The notes under the pieces were generated by a model. The model saw only the letters and a program-made list of their open reading frames with translations. It had not been told where the DNA came from and made no database searches. 64,000 nucleotides of DNA from an uncultured Psychroflexus sp. (GTDB taxonomy: Bacteria > Bacteroidota > Bacteroidia > Flavobacteriales > Flavobacteriaceae), in contig CAJXLO010000001.1 of the NCBI GenBank assembly GCA_913056525.1, positions 43,189 through 107,188 of the forward strand, written 5' to 3'. Position 1 is the first letter of the stretch, and each line of letters starts with the position of its first letter. Made by a program: the position numbers and the translations under genes. Shown here in pieces: positions 1 to 8,606 of the stretch.

Positions 1-2
1 CA

Positions 3-437
3 CAGGAACTCGCTGATAAATTTGCGGACAAAGAAGGAAGAAGACCCCGGATAATGATCGCAAAAATGGGACAAGATGGTCATGATCGCGGGGCTAAAGT
101 GGTAGCGAGCAGTTATGCTGACCTTGGTTTTGATGTTGATATTGGACCTTTGTTCCAAACGCCTAATGAAGCTGCGAAACAGGCCGTTGAGAACGATGTC
201 CATATCTTGGGCATATCATCGCTGGCAGCCGGTCACAAGACCTTAGTGCCTAATGTGATCAATAGATTAAAGGAATTAGGCAGAGAAGATATCATGGTTA
301 TCGTAGGTGGAGTAATTCCTACTAAAGATTATGACTTCCTTTTTGATGCTGGTGCGGTAGCAGTATTTGGACCAGGCACAAAAATCAGTGAAGCGGCCGT
401 GGAACTGCTGGAAATATTAATAGACGAAGAGTCCTAA
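3..437 (+). CDS. Methylmalonyl-CoA mutase, C-terminal cobalamin-binding part (5'-truncated by window edge)
   Basis: The reading frame is open to the left edge, so this is the tail of a longer gene; the ATG at 54 in the ORF track is an internal Met. The residues visible form the adenosylcobalamin-binding domain of the large subunit of methylmalonyl-CoA mutase. The base-off B12 signature DxHxxG is present (DGHDRG), followed by the typical SSLAAGH and GGVIP segments of the Rossmann-like fold. The enzyme interconverts succinyl-CoA and methylmalonyl-CoA in propionate metabolism. The catalytic TIM barrel lies outside the window. It ends 9 nt before an SDR gene likely to be co-transcribed. Family assignment is secure; which mutase paralogue it belongs to cannot be told from this tail, although short-chain acyl mutase is by far the likeliest. 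Confidence 0.93.
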   Translation, partial: QELADKFADKEGRRPRIMIAKMGQDGHDRGAKVVASSYADLGFDVDIGPLFQTPNEAAKQAVENDVHILGISSLAAGHKTLVPNVINRLKELGREDIMVIVGGVIPTKDYDFLFDAGAVAVFGPGTKISEAAVELLEILIDEES

Positions 438-446
438 ACAAATAAC

Positions 447-1331
447 ATGAGCAAAGCGAACACGCGTTCCATGTTGCCTGAGGGCAGCCTGAAGCAAAAG
501 AATATCATCGTAACCGGTGGTGGCAGTGGACTTGGTAAGTCCATGAGCCAATATTTCCTCCACTTAGGAGCTAATGTAGTCATCACCTCAAGGAATCATG
601 AAAAATTAGAAACAGCAGCCCAAGAGCTCAACAAACAAGAAAAAGATGGAAAATGTATCGCCATTAGTTGTGATGTGAGGAATTATGATGATGTGGTGAA
701 GATGTATGAAAATGCAAAGCAGCAATTAGGTAGCATCGACATATTGATGAACAATGCGGCCGGTAATTTCATCTCACCTACGGAAAGATTATCCTCCAAT
801 GCATTTGATACCATAATCGATATCGTACTCAAAGGTTCCAAGAATTGCACGCTAGCCGTAGGAAAAGACTGGATCAAAGAACAAGAGAAAGATAAGTCCA
901 TTCTTAATATTGTAACAACCTATGCCTCGACCGGATCTGGTTATGTTGTTCCCAGTGCGAGCGCAAAGGCCGGAGTACTCGCCATGACGCGGTCATTAGC
1001 TGTAGAATGGGCAAAATATGGCATCCGTCAAAATGCCATTGCGCCAGGTCCTTTTCCAACAAAAGGAGCCTGGGACAGATTGTTGCCTGGAGAGCTCAAG
1101 GAAAAGTTCGACCTTGCCAGGAAAGTTCCATTAAAACGCGTGGGCGAACATCAGGAACTGGCTAATCTTGCTGCTTATCTCGTATCTGATTTTTCCGGTT
1201 ATATCAATGGAGAAGTAATCACGATAGATGGTGGCGAATGGCTTAAAGGTGCCGGTCAGTTCAATATGCTGGAGGAAATCCCTCAGGAAATGTGGGACAT
1301 GCTGGAAGAAATGATCAAGAGCAAGAAATGA
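447..1331 (+). CDS. SDR-family oxidoreductase, 2,4-dienoyl-CoA reductase-like
   Basis: A 294-residue short-chain dehydrogenase. The N-terminal cofactor motif TGGGSGLG (about residues 23-30) and the NNAAGNF segment mark a classical SDR fold. Instead of the usual YxxxK, the active-site stretch has Tyr, then Ser 11 residues on and Lys 15 residues on (TYASTGSGYVVPSASAK). To my knowledge this matches the spacing in the mitochondrial and peroxisomal 2,4-dienoyl-CoA reductase group, which reduces dienoyl-CoA intermediates in degradation of unsaturated fatty acids with NADPH. The C-terminal PGPFPTKGAW and IDGGEWL segments also fit that group. Its position directly after the methylmalonyl-CoA mutase suggests a role in acyl-CoA catabolism. 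The substrate is inferred from sequence only; another enoyl- or 3-ketoacyl reductase role is possible. Confidence 0.82.
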   Translation: MSKANTRSMLPEGSLKQKNIIVTGGGSGLGKSMSQYFLHLGANVVITSRNHEKLETAAQELNKQEKDGKCIAISCDVRNYDDVVKMYENAKQQLGSIDILMNNAAGNFISPTERLSSNAFDTIIDIVLKGSKNCTLAVGKDWIKEQEKDKSILNIVTTYASTGSGYVVPSASAKAGVLAMTRSLAVEWAKYGIRQNAIAPGPFPTKGAWDRLLPGELKEKFDLARKVPLKRVGEHQELANLAAYLVSDFSGYINGEVITIDGGEWLKGAGQFNMLEEIPQEMWDMLEEMIKSKK

Positions 1332-1459
1332 TCAATGAATTCTAATATTAAGAATTAATCAGAAAATGAATGCTGAAAAAACATTAGGAGTTTTAATATA
1401 TAGGTCTTATGATCTTGAAATGTGTATCATGATCAAAAAATTCTTATTTTTCCCAAGTT

Positions 1460-1477
1460 TGATCAAGGCTTTGATCA
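1460..1477. promoter_or_regulatory. Inverted repeat over the parAB -33 element (candidate operator)
   Basis: TGATCAA-GGCT-TTGATCA, a perfect 7-bp dyad with a 4-nt spacer. It covers the TTTG that best fits the -33 element of the parA promoter, so a protein bound here would compete with RNA polymerase. The binding protein is unknown; ParA-type autorepression is one possibility. Confidence 0.4.
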
Positions 1478-1500
1478 TGTAATAATTAATCGTATTTTTG
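1470..1500 (+). promoter_or_regulatory. Bacteroidota-type promoter for parAB
   Basis: TTTG at 1470-1473 and TATTTTTG at 1493-1500 with a 19-nt spacer match the known Bacteroidota sigma-A consensus (TTG, about 19-20 nt, TAnnTTTG). Predicted start of transcription is near 1504, giving a short leader before the parA ATG at 1522. Confidence 0.65.
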
Positions 1501-1521
1501 AGCTCCTAATTTTAATGATCC

Positions 1522-2286
1522 ATGGGAAAAGTAATTGCTATTGCTAATCAAAAAGGTGGCGTTGGTAAAACGACGACCGCTGTGAATTTAGCAGCCGCAT
1601 TAGGTGTTCTGGAAAAGAAAGTATTATTGATAGATGCCGATCCGCAGGCCAATGCAACATCTGGCCTGGGCTATGATGTGGAAAGTGTGGAAAAAGGAAC
1701 CTATCAACTCCTGGAACACTCAGTTGATGTTAAGGATGCCATCGTAGATACTTCATCACCTGGATTAAAGCTTATTCCGGCACATATAGACCTTGTTGCT
1801 ACGGAAATAGAGCTGGTGGAACAGGAAGAGCGTGAATCCATGCTCAAAAAGGCGATTCAGCCTATTATTGAGAGTTTTGACTATATCTTCATTGATTGTG
1901 CTCCTTCACTGGGCTTATTGACCCTTAACGCACTTACAGCAGCTCATTCGGTCATCATTCCCATTCAATGCGAATATTTTGCCCTGGAAGGATTAGGAAA
2001 GTTATTAAACACTATTAAAAGCGTTCAAAAATTACACAATAAAGAGTTGGATTACGAAGGCATGTTATTGACCATGTTCGATTCCAGGTTGAGACTGTCC
2101 AATCAGGTAGTAGAAGAAGTAGAAAAGCACTTTGAAGAAATGGTCTTCAAGAGTGTCATTCAGCGTAACGTAAGATTAAGCGAGGCGCCCAGCTATGGAG
2201 AGAACATCATAAAATATGATGCTACTTCAAAGGGAGCTAACAATTATTTGAGCCTGGCAGAAGAAATAATAGAAAATAATAAATAG
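1522..2286 (+). CDS. parA: Chromosome partitioning ATPase ParA (Soj)
   Basis: A 254-residue deviant Walker A ATPase of the MinD/ParA superfamily. The P-loop KGGVGKTT lies at residues 11-18, the Walker A' region is LLIDADPQANATSGL, and the Walker B strand is FIDCAPSLG. Together with ParB bound at parS it drives segregation of the chromosome origin region. The length fits a chromosomal Soj-type protein rather than a plasmid ParA with an N-terminal DNA-binding domain. It is followed after 3 nt by parB, so the pair forms one transcription unit. The start is preceded by a good promoter. No parS-like 16-mer was seen in this window. Assignment is secure. Confidence 0.97.
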   Translation: MGKVIAIANQKGGVGKTTTAVNLAAALGVLEKKVLLIDADPQANATSGLGYDVESVEKGTYQLLEHSVDVKDAIVDTSSPGLKLIPAHIDLVATEIELVEQEERESMLKKAIQPIIESFDYIFIDCAPSLGLLTLNALTAAHSVIIPIQCEYFALEGLGKLLNTIKSVQKLHNKELDYEGMLLTMFDSRLRLSNQVVEEVEKHFEEMVFKSVIQRNVRLSEAPSYGENIIKYDATSKGANNYLSLAEEIIENNK

Positions 2287-2289
2287 GAT

Positions 2290-3186
2290 ATGGCGAAGAA
2301 AGGACAAAAGAAAGCTTTAGGCAGAGGTTTATCCGCCCTATTAAAAGATCCTGAGAATGATATTACATCAGCTGAAGACGAGAACGCTAACAAAGTAGTA
2401 GGTAATATCGTTGAACTTGAGCTTGATGCCATAGAAGTAAACCCGTTCCAGCCCAGAAGTAGTTTTAGCGATGAAGCTCTGGATGAGCTGGCGTCTTCCA
2501 TCAAAGAGCTTGGGGTTATCCAGCCGATTACGGTCAGAAAATTAGATTTCAATAAATTCCAGTTAGTATCTGGCGAAAGAAGGTTCAGAGCAAGCAAGAC
2601 CGCAGGGCTGGAAACCATTCCTGCATTTGTTCGTATAGCTAATGACCAGGAAACCCTGGAAATGGCACTGGTGGAAAACATCCAACGTCAGGACCTGGAC
2701 CCTATTGAGATCGCGCTTTCCTACCAAAGACTGATCGATGAAGTGCAACTTACTCAGGAATCCCTGAGCGAACGCGTGGGGAAGAAAAGGTCCACGATAG
2801 CCAATTATCTACGATTACTTAGACTGGACCCGATCATCCAGACCGGTATGCGGGACGGACTTTTAAGCATGGGACATGGAAGAGCGCTCGTCAATATCGA
2901 AGACCATGAACATCAACTAGAGATATACGAACGCATCATCAAGAACAAATTATCGGTCAGGGCAACTGAAAAGCTGATCCAGGATTATAAAGAACCAAAG
3001 AGCGAGAGCAAAAAAGAAGATCCTTTAACCCTAGATCAAAAGCGAGCACTGAAGGACATTAAGGAAAGTCTGGGAGCAGATATTTCCATAAGGTCGACCA
3101 AAAAAGGCAATGGAAAGATCATCATTCCGTTTTCATCAGAAGAAGACCTGAAACGATTAGAACATTTACTGACCAAAGATGATTAG
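2290..3186 (+). CDS. parB: Chromosome partitioning protein ParB
   Basis: A 298-residue ParB/Spo0J. The N-terminus carries the ALGRGLSALL segment that stimulates ParA in this family. The ParB/sulfiredoxin core contains the CTP-binding arginine box GERRFRA near residue 95 and the VENIQRQDL stretch, followed by a helix-turn-helix for parS recognition (GKKRSTIANYLRLL). A lysine-rich linker leads to a short C-terminal dimerisation domain. It acts as a CTP-dependent clamp that spreads from parS and recruits SMC in other bacteria. It overlaps the downstream DUF5683 gene by 8 nt, so translation is likely coupled. Confidence 0.97.
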   Translation: MAKKGQKKALGRGLSALLKDPENDITSAEDENANKVVGNIVELELDAIEVNPFQPRSSFSDEALDELASSIKELGVIQPITVRKLDFNKFQLVSGERRFRASKTAGLETIPAFVRIANDQETLEMALVENIQRQDLDPIEIALSYQRLIDEVQLTQESLSERVGKKRSTIANYLRLLRLDPIIQTGMRDGLLSMGHGRALVNIEDHEHQLEIYERIIKNKLSVRATEKLIQDYKEPKSESKKEDPLTLDQKRALKDIKESLGADISIRSTKKGNGKIIIPFSSEEDLKRLEHLLTKDD

Positions 3187-3733
3187 AATTAGCCTGCTTG
3201 TGTTGTTTTGCGCTTTTAATAGTATGGCGCAGGATTCTGACCTTAAGATATCCGAAGATAAAGATGATGTTTACGCTTATCAGGAACAAGATCCACTGAG
3301 GCCAGCCAAAGCCGCTTTCTACTCAGCCATCGTTCCAGGACTCGGTCAATTCTACAATAAGAGCTACTGGAAGATTCCTGTTGTGTATGCTGCACTTGGG
3401 ACAACACTATACTTTTACATAGATTATACGAACGAATACAATCGATACAGGGATGCATTGAAACAAAGATTCGCTGGTAAAGAAGATGAATTCCAGGGTC
3501 TTATCTCCACAGAAGGGCTCATCAATGCGCAAGATCAGTTCAGAAGGAACAGAGATCTTTCTTTGTTAAGTGTAATCGCTGCCTATGTGCTGAATATCGT
3601 AGAAGCCAATGTTGATGCCCATTTGAAGCAATTCAACATCAATAAGGACCTGAGCGTTTCCCCGGATGCGCAACCCAATATATTCCATGGAGGAATGGAC
3701 TACACATTTACCCTAAAAATTAATTTAGATTGA
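3179..3733 (+). CDS. DUF5683 family membrane protein
   Basis: A 184-residue protein with a cleavable-looking signal peptide (ends FNSMAQ), a central region with the IVPGLGQFYNKSYWK motif typical of DUF5683, and at least two hydrophobic segments (around residues 50-75 and 122-142). The function is not known. In Bacteroidota the family is often found, as here, between parB and dapB, which supports the assignment but says little about its job. The start overlaps parB and the stop overlaps the dapB start (TGATG), so it belongs to the parA-parB-dapB-lepB operon. Confidence 0.85.
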   Translation: MIRISLLVLFCAFNSMAQDSDLKISEDKDDVYAYQEQDPLRPAKAAFYSAIVPGLGQFYNKSYWKIPVVYAALGTTLYFYIDYTNEYNRYRDALKQRFAGKEDEFQGLISTEGLINAQDQFRRNRDLSLLSVIAAYVLNIVEANVDAHLKQFNINKDLSVSPDAQPNIFHGGMDYTFTLKINLD

Positions 3734-4455
3734 TGAAGATACTATTATCCGGTTACGGTAAAATGGGAAAGACTATTGAAAGAATAGCTAGTAATAGGAA
3801 GCACGAAGTTGTTCACAAGCTAAACAGTACTCCTACTGGACCTCAGCTGCAGGAAGTTGACGTCGTTGTAGATTTCAGTACTCCAGATGCGGCCTTTATC
3901 AATGCTAAAACTGTAATAGAGAGCAAAAAACCCATTGTAATGGGAACCACAGGATGGCGATCCTATTACGATAACATCGAAGAACTTGTGAAGCAAAATA
4001 ATGGAAAGTTCTTATATGCAGCTAACTTTAGTATCGGTGTCAATTTGTTCTTCCGCTTGAACCAGGAGCTCGCAAAATTGATGCATCCTTATCAAGGTTA
4101 TAAACCTTACTTACATGAAACCCACCATACGGAAAAATTAGATGCGCCCAGCGGTACAGCGATCCATTTAGCTGAAGAGCTGGTCGATAAAAAATTGGTC
4201 AACAATTGGAAATACCCCAGCAAAAAAGCCAATGCGGGTGAACTTCCAGTAGATGCACACAGACAAGAAGATGTAAAAGGAATACACGAATTGTCCTATG
4301 AATCTGACATTGACTGTATAAGTATCAAGCACGAAGCAAAAACTAGGGATGGCTTTGCTCTGGGTGCGGTCATAGCCGCTGAGTGGCTTTATCAGCAACA
4401 AAACACGGGTGTTTATACTATGCAGGATGTACTGCAAGAACCTATAAAATATTGA
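3733..4455 (+). CDS. dapB: 4-hydroxy-tetrahydrodipicolinate reductase DapB
   Basis: A 240-residue DapB, reducing 4-hydroxy-tetrahydrodipicolinate with NAD(P)H in lysine and diaminopimelate synthesis. The Rossmann motif is GYGKMGK (residues 7-13), and the signature HHTEKLDAPSGTA contains the catalytic His pair and Lys. The protein is somewhat shorter than enterobacterial DapB, as is usual in Bacteroidota. The ORF track starts at a TTG at 3730; the ATG at 3733 overlaps the DUF5683 stop codon as TGATG and is the better start. The neighbouring lepB follows after 3 nt. Confidence 0.96.
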   Translation: MKILLSGYGKMGKTIERIASNRKHEVVHKLNSTPTGPQLQEVDVVVDFSTPDAAFINAKTVIESKKPIVMGTTGWRSYYDNIEELVKQNNGKFLYAANFSIGVNLFFRLNQELAKLMHPYQGYKPYLHETHHTEKLDAPSGTAIHLAEELVDKKLVNNWKYPSKKANAGELPVDAHRQEDVKGIHELSYESDIDCISIKHEAKTRDGFALGAVIAAEWLYQQQNTGVYTMQDVLQEPIKY

Positions 4456-4458
4456 TCT

Positions 4459-6033
4459 ATGAGTCTTACAGGTTGGTTATTGTTTTTTATCATCGTTCAG
4501 GTCGTTCATTTTGGAGGTACCTGGAAACTATATCAAAAAGCCGGGCGAAAAGGATGGAAAGCTGCTGTTCCGGTCTATAATTCGATCGTTCTGATGCATA
4601 TCATCAACAGACCCTGGTGGTGGACCTTATTGTTGTTCATTCCTGTGGTCAATTTGATCATGCTACCAGTCATTTGGGTAGAGACGATCCGCAGCTTTGG
4701 TTTCATGTCCAGAAGGGATACGGCATTGGTCATACTGACCTTAGGGTTTTATATTTATTATATCAATTATACCAATAAAGGTCAATACAAAGGTAATAGA
4801 AGCATTCAGGCACGTTCTAAGCTCGGCGAGACCATAAGTTCGCTTCTATTTGCCGTCGTGGCCGCCACCATCGTCCACACCTATATCATGCAGCCATTTA
4901 CCATTCCTACGCCTTCATTGGAAAAATCATTGCTGGTAGGTGACTTCCTTTTTGTGAGTAAGTTCCATTACGGTGCCAGAATTCCCAGGACAGCGGTTTC
5001 TTTCCCCATGGTCCATGATACCATTCCGCTGATCAAGACCAAATCCTATCTCAATGACCCACAAATTCCCCATTTACGATTACCTGGCTTTGAGTCGATA
5101 GAAAGGAATGATATCGTAGTTTTCAACTGGCCTACGGACACGGTTCGAATGTTCAGAGACCGATCAGGTAGACATTATGACAAACCTATCGATAAAAAAT
5201 CGAATTATGTCAAAAGATGCGTGGGCATCGCGGGTGATTCCCTAAGGATAAAGGATGGTGTGGTGTTCGTCAATGATGTTCCCTTACAATTACCAGAAAG
5301 AGCTGATATTCAGCGTGCCTATCTTGTTAAAGGAAAGGGAAAAGGATTTAGACCTAGATGGCTTAGGGAGAGATATGGCATTTCAAGTCAGATACGCTAC
5401 GAAGATAAGAGCCAAAACTTATACAGGTTCATGGGCATTTCAGAAGAAAGCCTAAAAAAGTTCAGGAACCATCCTAACGTTGCGTCCATTACTCGCTATT
5501 ACAGACCACGTTCCTATAAGAATAACAAAATTTTCCCGAACAATGGAAAAGTAAACTGGAACATTGATCAGTTCGGTCCGATCTATATTCCGGAGAAAGG
5601 AAAGACCATTCCATTAACGCCTGAGAACTTCAGTGTATACCAGCGATTAATAGAAGTTTACGAAGGAAGTGAAATGGGAATAAGCAATGATCTCAGCCTT
5701 GAAGGAGATCAGGTCTTGCTTAATGGTGAGGTCATTGATACTTACACATTTAAGCAGGATTACTACTGGATGATGGGCGATAATCGATACAATAGTCAGG
5801 ATAGTCGTTTCTGGGGTTTTGTCCCGATGACGCATATCGTTGGGAAGCCCGTATTCATATGGTTAAGTATAGATACGGCCGCTGAGGGATTATTGAGCAA
5901 GATCAGATCAAACCGTGTGTTTACAACGGTAAGCGGTGAAGGCCAGCGCGTTTCATATTTCCCTTATTTTGCCATTGCTGTGGTATTATTCTTAGGATAT
6001 CGATATTATAGAAAACGCAAGAAAACAGAGTAG
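4459..6033 (+). CDS. lepB: Signal peptidase I with N-terminal DUF5684-like membrane domain
   Basis: A 524-residue, Bacteroidota-type long signal peptidase I that removes signal peptides from exported proteins at the inner membrane. Residues 1-110 form several membrane helices with a DUF5684-like pattern (K-x-G-x-KGWKAAVPVYN). The S26 peptidase core follows: the catalytic Ser region reads IPTPSLEKSLLVGD, with Leu where most signal peptidases have Met after the Ser; the catalytic Lys is in YVKRCVGIAGDS; box E is MGDNRYNSQDSRFWG. About 190 residues lie between Lys and box E, much more than in E. coli LepB, and this insert is a known feature of the group. A C-terminal membrane helix ends the protein. 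It sits in the dapB operon. Confidence 0.94.
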   Translation: MSLTGWLLFFIIVQVVHFGGTWKLYQKAGRKGWKAAVPVYNSIVLMHIINRPWWWTLLLFIPVVNLIMLPVIWVETIRSFGFMSRRDTALVILTLGFYIYYINYTNKGQYKGNRSIQARSKLGETISSLLFAVVAATIVHTYIMQPFTIPTPSLEKSLLVGDFLFVSKFHYGARIPRTAVSFPMVHDTIPLIKTKSYLNDPQIPHLRLPGFESIERNDIVVFNWPTDTVRMFRDRSGRHYDKPIDKKSNYVKRCVGIAGDSLRIKDGVVFVNDVPLQLPERADIQRAYLVKGKGKGFRPRWLRERYGISSQIRYEDKSQNLYRFMGISEESLKKFRNHPNVASITRYYRPRSYKNNKIFPNNGKVNWNIDQFGPIYIPEKGKTIPLTPENFSVYQRLIEVYEGSEMGISNDLSLEGDQVLLNGEVIDTYTFKQDYYWMMGDNRYNSQDSRFWGFVPMTHIVGKPVFIWLSIDTAAEGLLSKIRSNRVFTTVSGEGQRVSYFPYFAIAVVLFLGYRYYRKRKKTE

Positions 6034-6037
6034 ATCA

Positions 6038-6688
6038 ATGTCAAGAAGGAAGCCGTTGTTCGTTCCCTGCTACTTTGGTCCTATTGATCAATTTGCATAT
6101 ATAGTACAACATGATAGTATTTTATTTGAATCATCAGAGCACTATCAAAAACAATCCTTCCGTAATAGGCAGGAAATATCATCAGCGAACGGCAAGTTAA
6201 AATTGAGCATACCTATCAAGCATATCCCAGGTAAGAAGAACACACATCAAGTTTTGAAGGACGTAAGGATAGAAAATGATTTTAAGTGGCAAAAAGAACA
6301 TTTCAGATCGATGCAGATCGCTTATCAGACCGCTCCTTTCTTTGAGTTCTTTGAAGATGATCTACGGCCACTTTATCAAACAAACTATACGTATCTAATG
6401 GATTTTAATCTAGCCTGTTTTGATACTTTGTGCCATATCCTGGATTTGCCAATCGCTTATGAGACTACGCAAAGTTATTCGCTACAAAAAGATGACCATA
6501 TAGACCAACGGAATTTAGCAGAAGCGAAACGAGCGCCAAGCCTGGCAATGGAAGAATACGATCAGGTGTTCATGGAAAGACATGGTTTTATGAGCAATCT
6601 AAGTATCCTCGACCTGGTATTCAATTTAGGGAATGCATCCACTGCTTATTTAAAAGCCCTGACTAAAGGGAAAGATCTGCGCTTATAG
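6038..6688 (+). CDS. WbqC-like family protein
   Basis: A 216-residue member of the WbqC-like family. Visible family features are the N-terminal PCYFGPIDQFAYI stretch and the WQKEHFRSMQIAYQTAPFFEFF region. Some WbqC members lie in O-antigen gene clusters and the fold is thought to be enzymatic, but the reaction is not established to my knowledge. No signal peptide or membrane helix is visible, so it is probably cytoplasmic. It follows lepB by 4 nt and likely ends the operon. Its 3' end overlaps the convergent gene by 26 bp, leaving no room for a separate terminator between them. Confidence 0.85.
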   Translation: MSRRKPLFVPCYFGPIDQFAYIVQHDSILFESSEHYQKQSFRNRQEISSANGKLKLSIPIKHIPGKKNTHQVLKDVRIENDFKWQKEHFRSMQIAYQTAPFFEFFEDDLRPLYQTNYTYLMDFNLACFDTLCHILDLPIAYETTQSYSLQKDDHIDQRNLAEAKRAPSLAMEEYDQVFMERHGFMSNLSILDLVFNLGNASTAYLKALTKGKDLRL

Positions 6689-7688
6689 GATAATGATCGG
6701 ATAATTCCACATCGTAATTCTTAAAATCGGTAACTTGGATGTTCTTATCATCCGTTAGGATAAAATCTATCCTTAACGGGATGAAATCAAAATCGAAGGT
6801 CTTACCATAACCACTGCCTCGCTCTATAAAAGCATCGGTAAAACCTTCTTTGATAAGCTTATCATATAAGTAAGAATAGCTCGTATTGTTCAGATCGCCC
6901 GCTATTATTGTAGGATGAGGACTTTCCTGTAGACTTTCTTGTAACAATTGGAACTGCTGCACCTGTTTCTTAAATGACGATCCCATCCTGCCGATAAGCT
7001 TTTTCTGGTCCTGAGAACCTATAGTATTCACATCAGGTTCCAATTTTAATGATTCAAAGTGAACGTTATATATCCTAAGGGTATCTTCTTGCTTGAGAAT
7101 GTCCGCATAGATGATATTGTTCGATGTATTAGGAAAGGCTAATGAACCTGTCGAAGTAAAGGGATATTTACTATAAATGGCCAGGCCATTATGTTTTTGC
7201 CCTTTTTTGTGTTTAATGAACTTATGCGGGTACTTATCATCCACATGGAACTTATTATGCTCATAAAAATCCTGGAATACAGCAATATCAGGCGATTCTG
7301 ATAGAATAAAAGTTTTAATCTTTTGCGGTATGTCCTTTTTGTTCATCCATTCATAAATATTAAAATGCCTAACATTGAAGCTCATCAACTGAAAACTTTC
7401 CTTGCCTTTTAAGGGTTTGTTCCCAATAACAAAAATCGACAGGATGACATCGTAACCTATGATAAGGACGATCAGCGAAAGCAATAACTGTTTTTTAAAC
7501 TTTAAAAGCCAGTAGAAAAGAAAGAAAAGGTTCGTTATCAGTAGTATAGGCAATCCTAAACTAATGGATGCCAGTTCCGGAAAATGAACAGGTGAAAAGT
7601 ATCTCAGTCCATAACCTATCAATAACAATACGCTACAAAGGATGTTTATAATATAAATGAACTTATCGATCCAATTGAGATTCTTCAT
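6663..7688 (-). CDS. Endonuclease/exonuclease/phosphatase (EEP) domain membrane protein
   Basis: A 341-residue protein. The first 90 residues hold three hydrophobic helices, and the rest is an EEP-fold domain (DNase I-like) with the motifs SFNVRHFN, AVFQDFYE, AGDLNNTS and the C-terminal SDHYPISADL. These supply the metal-binding and catalytic Asp, Asn and His residues. Substrates of membrane-anchored EEP proteins in Bacteroidota are unknown; phosphodiesters outside or at the membrane are possible. The gene is the last of a minus-strand run with two rhomboids and mutL and starts 9 nt after the preceding rhomboid gene. Confidence 0.87.
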   Translation of the reverse strand: MKNLNWIDKFIYIINILCSVLLLIGYGLRYFSPVHFPELASISLGLPILLITNLFFLFYWLLKFKKQLLLSLIVLIIGYDVILSIFVIGNKPLKGKESFQLMSFNVRHFNIYEWMNKKDIPQKIKTFILSESPDIAVFQDFYEHNKFHVDDKYPHKFIKHKKGQKHNGLAIYSKYPFTSTGSLAFPNTSNNIIYADILKQEDTLRIYNVHFESLKLEPDVNTIGSQDQKKLIGRMGSSFKKQVQQFQLLQESLQESPHPTIIAGDLNNTSYSYLYDKLIKEGFTDAFIERGSGYGKTFDFDFIPLRIDFILTDDKNIQVTDFKNYDVELSDHYPISADLSL

Positions 7689-7697
7689 GGAGGCGAT

Positions 7698-8606
7698 CTA
7701 AATGTCTTTCCCGGCATCAAAGAGAAAATCTTTCTCCTCCTTGGTTAGACTATCGTAGCCGCTCTTACGCAACATATCTAATATTTCATCTACGCTTTTC
7801 TGTTTTTCTGTCCGGTTGACGGTTGATGTACTACTTTTTTTCTTGGCATTGCTTTTTGCTTTCTTGGCTTTGTTCTTATACACGGTCTTCATTTTAGGTT
7901 TGCTCTTACTGCTCATAAGATCGCTTAGATAATCAAATGAAGTGGTAACGAACCGTCCAATGTCATTACCTTTGGTCAGTTGTTGTGTATAGGTGTATCC
8001 GATCAAAGCACCACCGATGTGCGCCAGATGACCGCCGGCATTACCCAAAGGGATTTGAGCTACGTCCAAACCAACGAAAAAAACCGCTATCCACCATAAT
8101 TTCACATTGCCGATCAATATTAATCTTACGCTGTAGTTCGGTACCTGTGTGGCTATTCCTACAAGTACTGCCATCACAGATGCTGAAGCCCCTATCAGGT
8201 AAGATTCTCCCACGGATGAGAACGCTGGGAAAAGGTTATAGCTTAACATATAGATCAAAGCTCCTGAAATAGCCCCTAAAATATAATAGTTTAATAATCG
8301 TTTTGGCGAAAAGAAGGTAAGGAATATCTGTCCAGAGAAGTACAGAATGATCATATTGAACAAAATATGGAAAAATCCGCTGTGCATGAAAGCATAGGTG
8401 ATGATCGTCCATGGTTTGATAATAAATTCTCCTATTTCTTTTGGGAAAACCAACCATTCTACAAAAAAATCAGTATTGATCTGCATCAGAAAACCTATGG
8501 TTCTTGATAAATACATCAATATCAACATGACCACATTGATAGCGATCAATTTCTCAAGCATTGTCGCTGTTGCGTATCTGTATTTGAGTTGTTGTTGCCA
8601 ATCCAT
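7698..8606 (-). CDS. Rhomboid family intramembrane serine protease (second copy)
   Basis: A rhomboid protease of about 302 residues. Six or more membrane helices are visible; the catalytic Ser lies in LIGASASVMAVL and the catalytic His in GGHLAHIGGALIG, the usual GxSx/H dyad. A Lys/Ser-rich linker follows, then a short conserved tail (KSVDEILDMLRKSGYDSLTK). That tail has the look of the C-terminal helix of flavobacterial rhomboids. The ORF track begins at a GTG at 8615; the ATG at 8606 overlaps the stop of the upstream rhomboid (TGATG) and is preferred. The substrate is not known. Confidence 0.9.
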   Translation of the reverse strand: MDWQQQLKYRYATATMLEKLIAINVVMLILMYLSRTIGFLMQINTDFFVEWLVFPKEIGEFIIKPWTIITYAFMHSGFFHILFNMIILYFSGQIFLTFFSPKRLLNYYILGAISGALIYMLSYNLFPAFSSVGESYLIGASASVMAVLVGIATQVPNYSVRLILIGNVKLWWIAVFFVGLDVAQIPLGNAGGHLAHIGGALIGYTYTQQLTKGNDIGRFVTTSFDYLSDLMSSKSKPKMKTVYKNKAKKAKSNAKKKSSTSTVNRTEKQKSVDEILDMLRKSGYDSLTKEEKDFLFDAGKDI

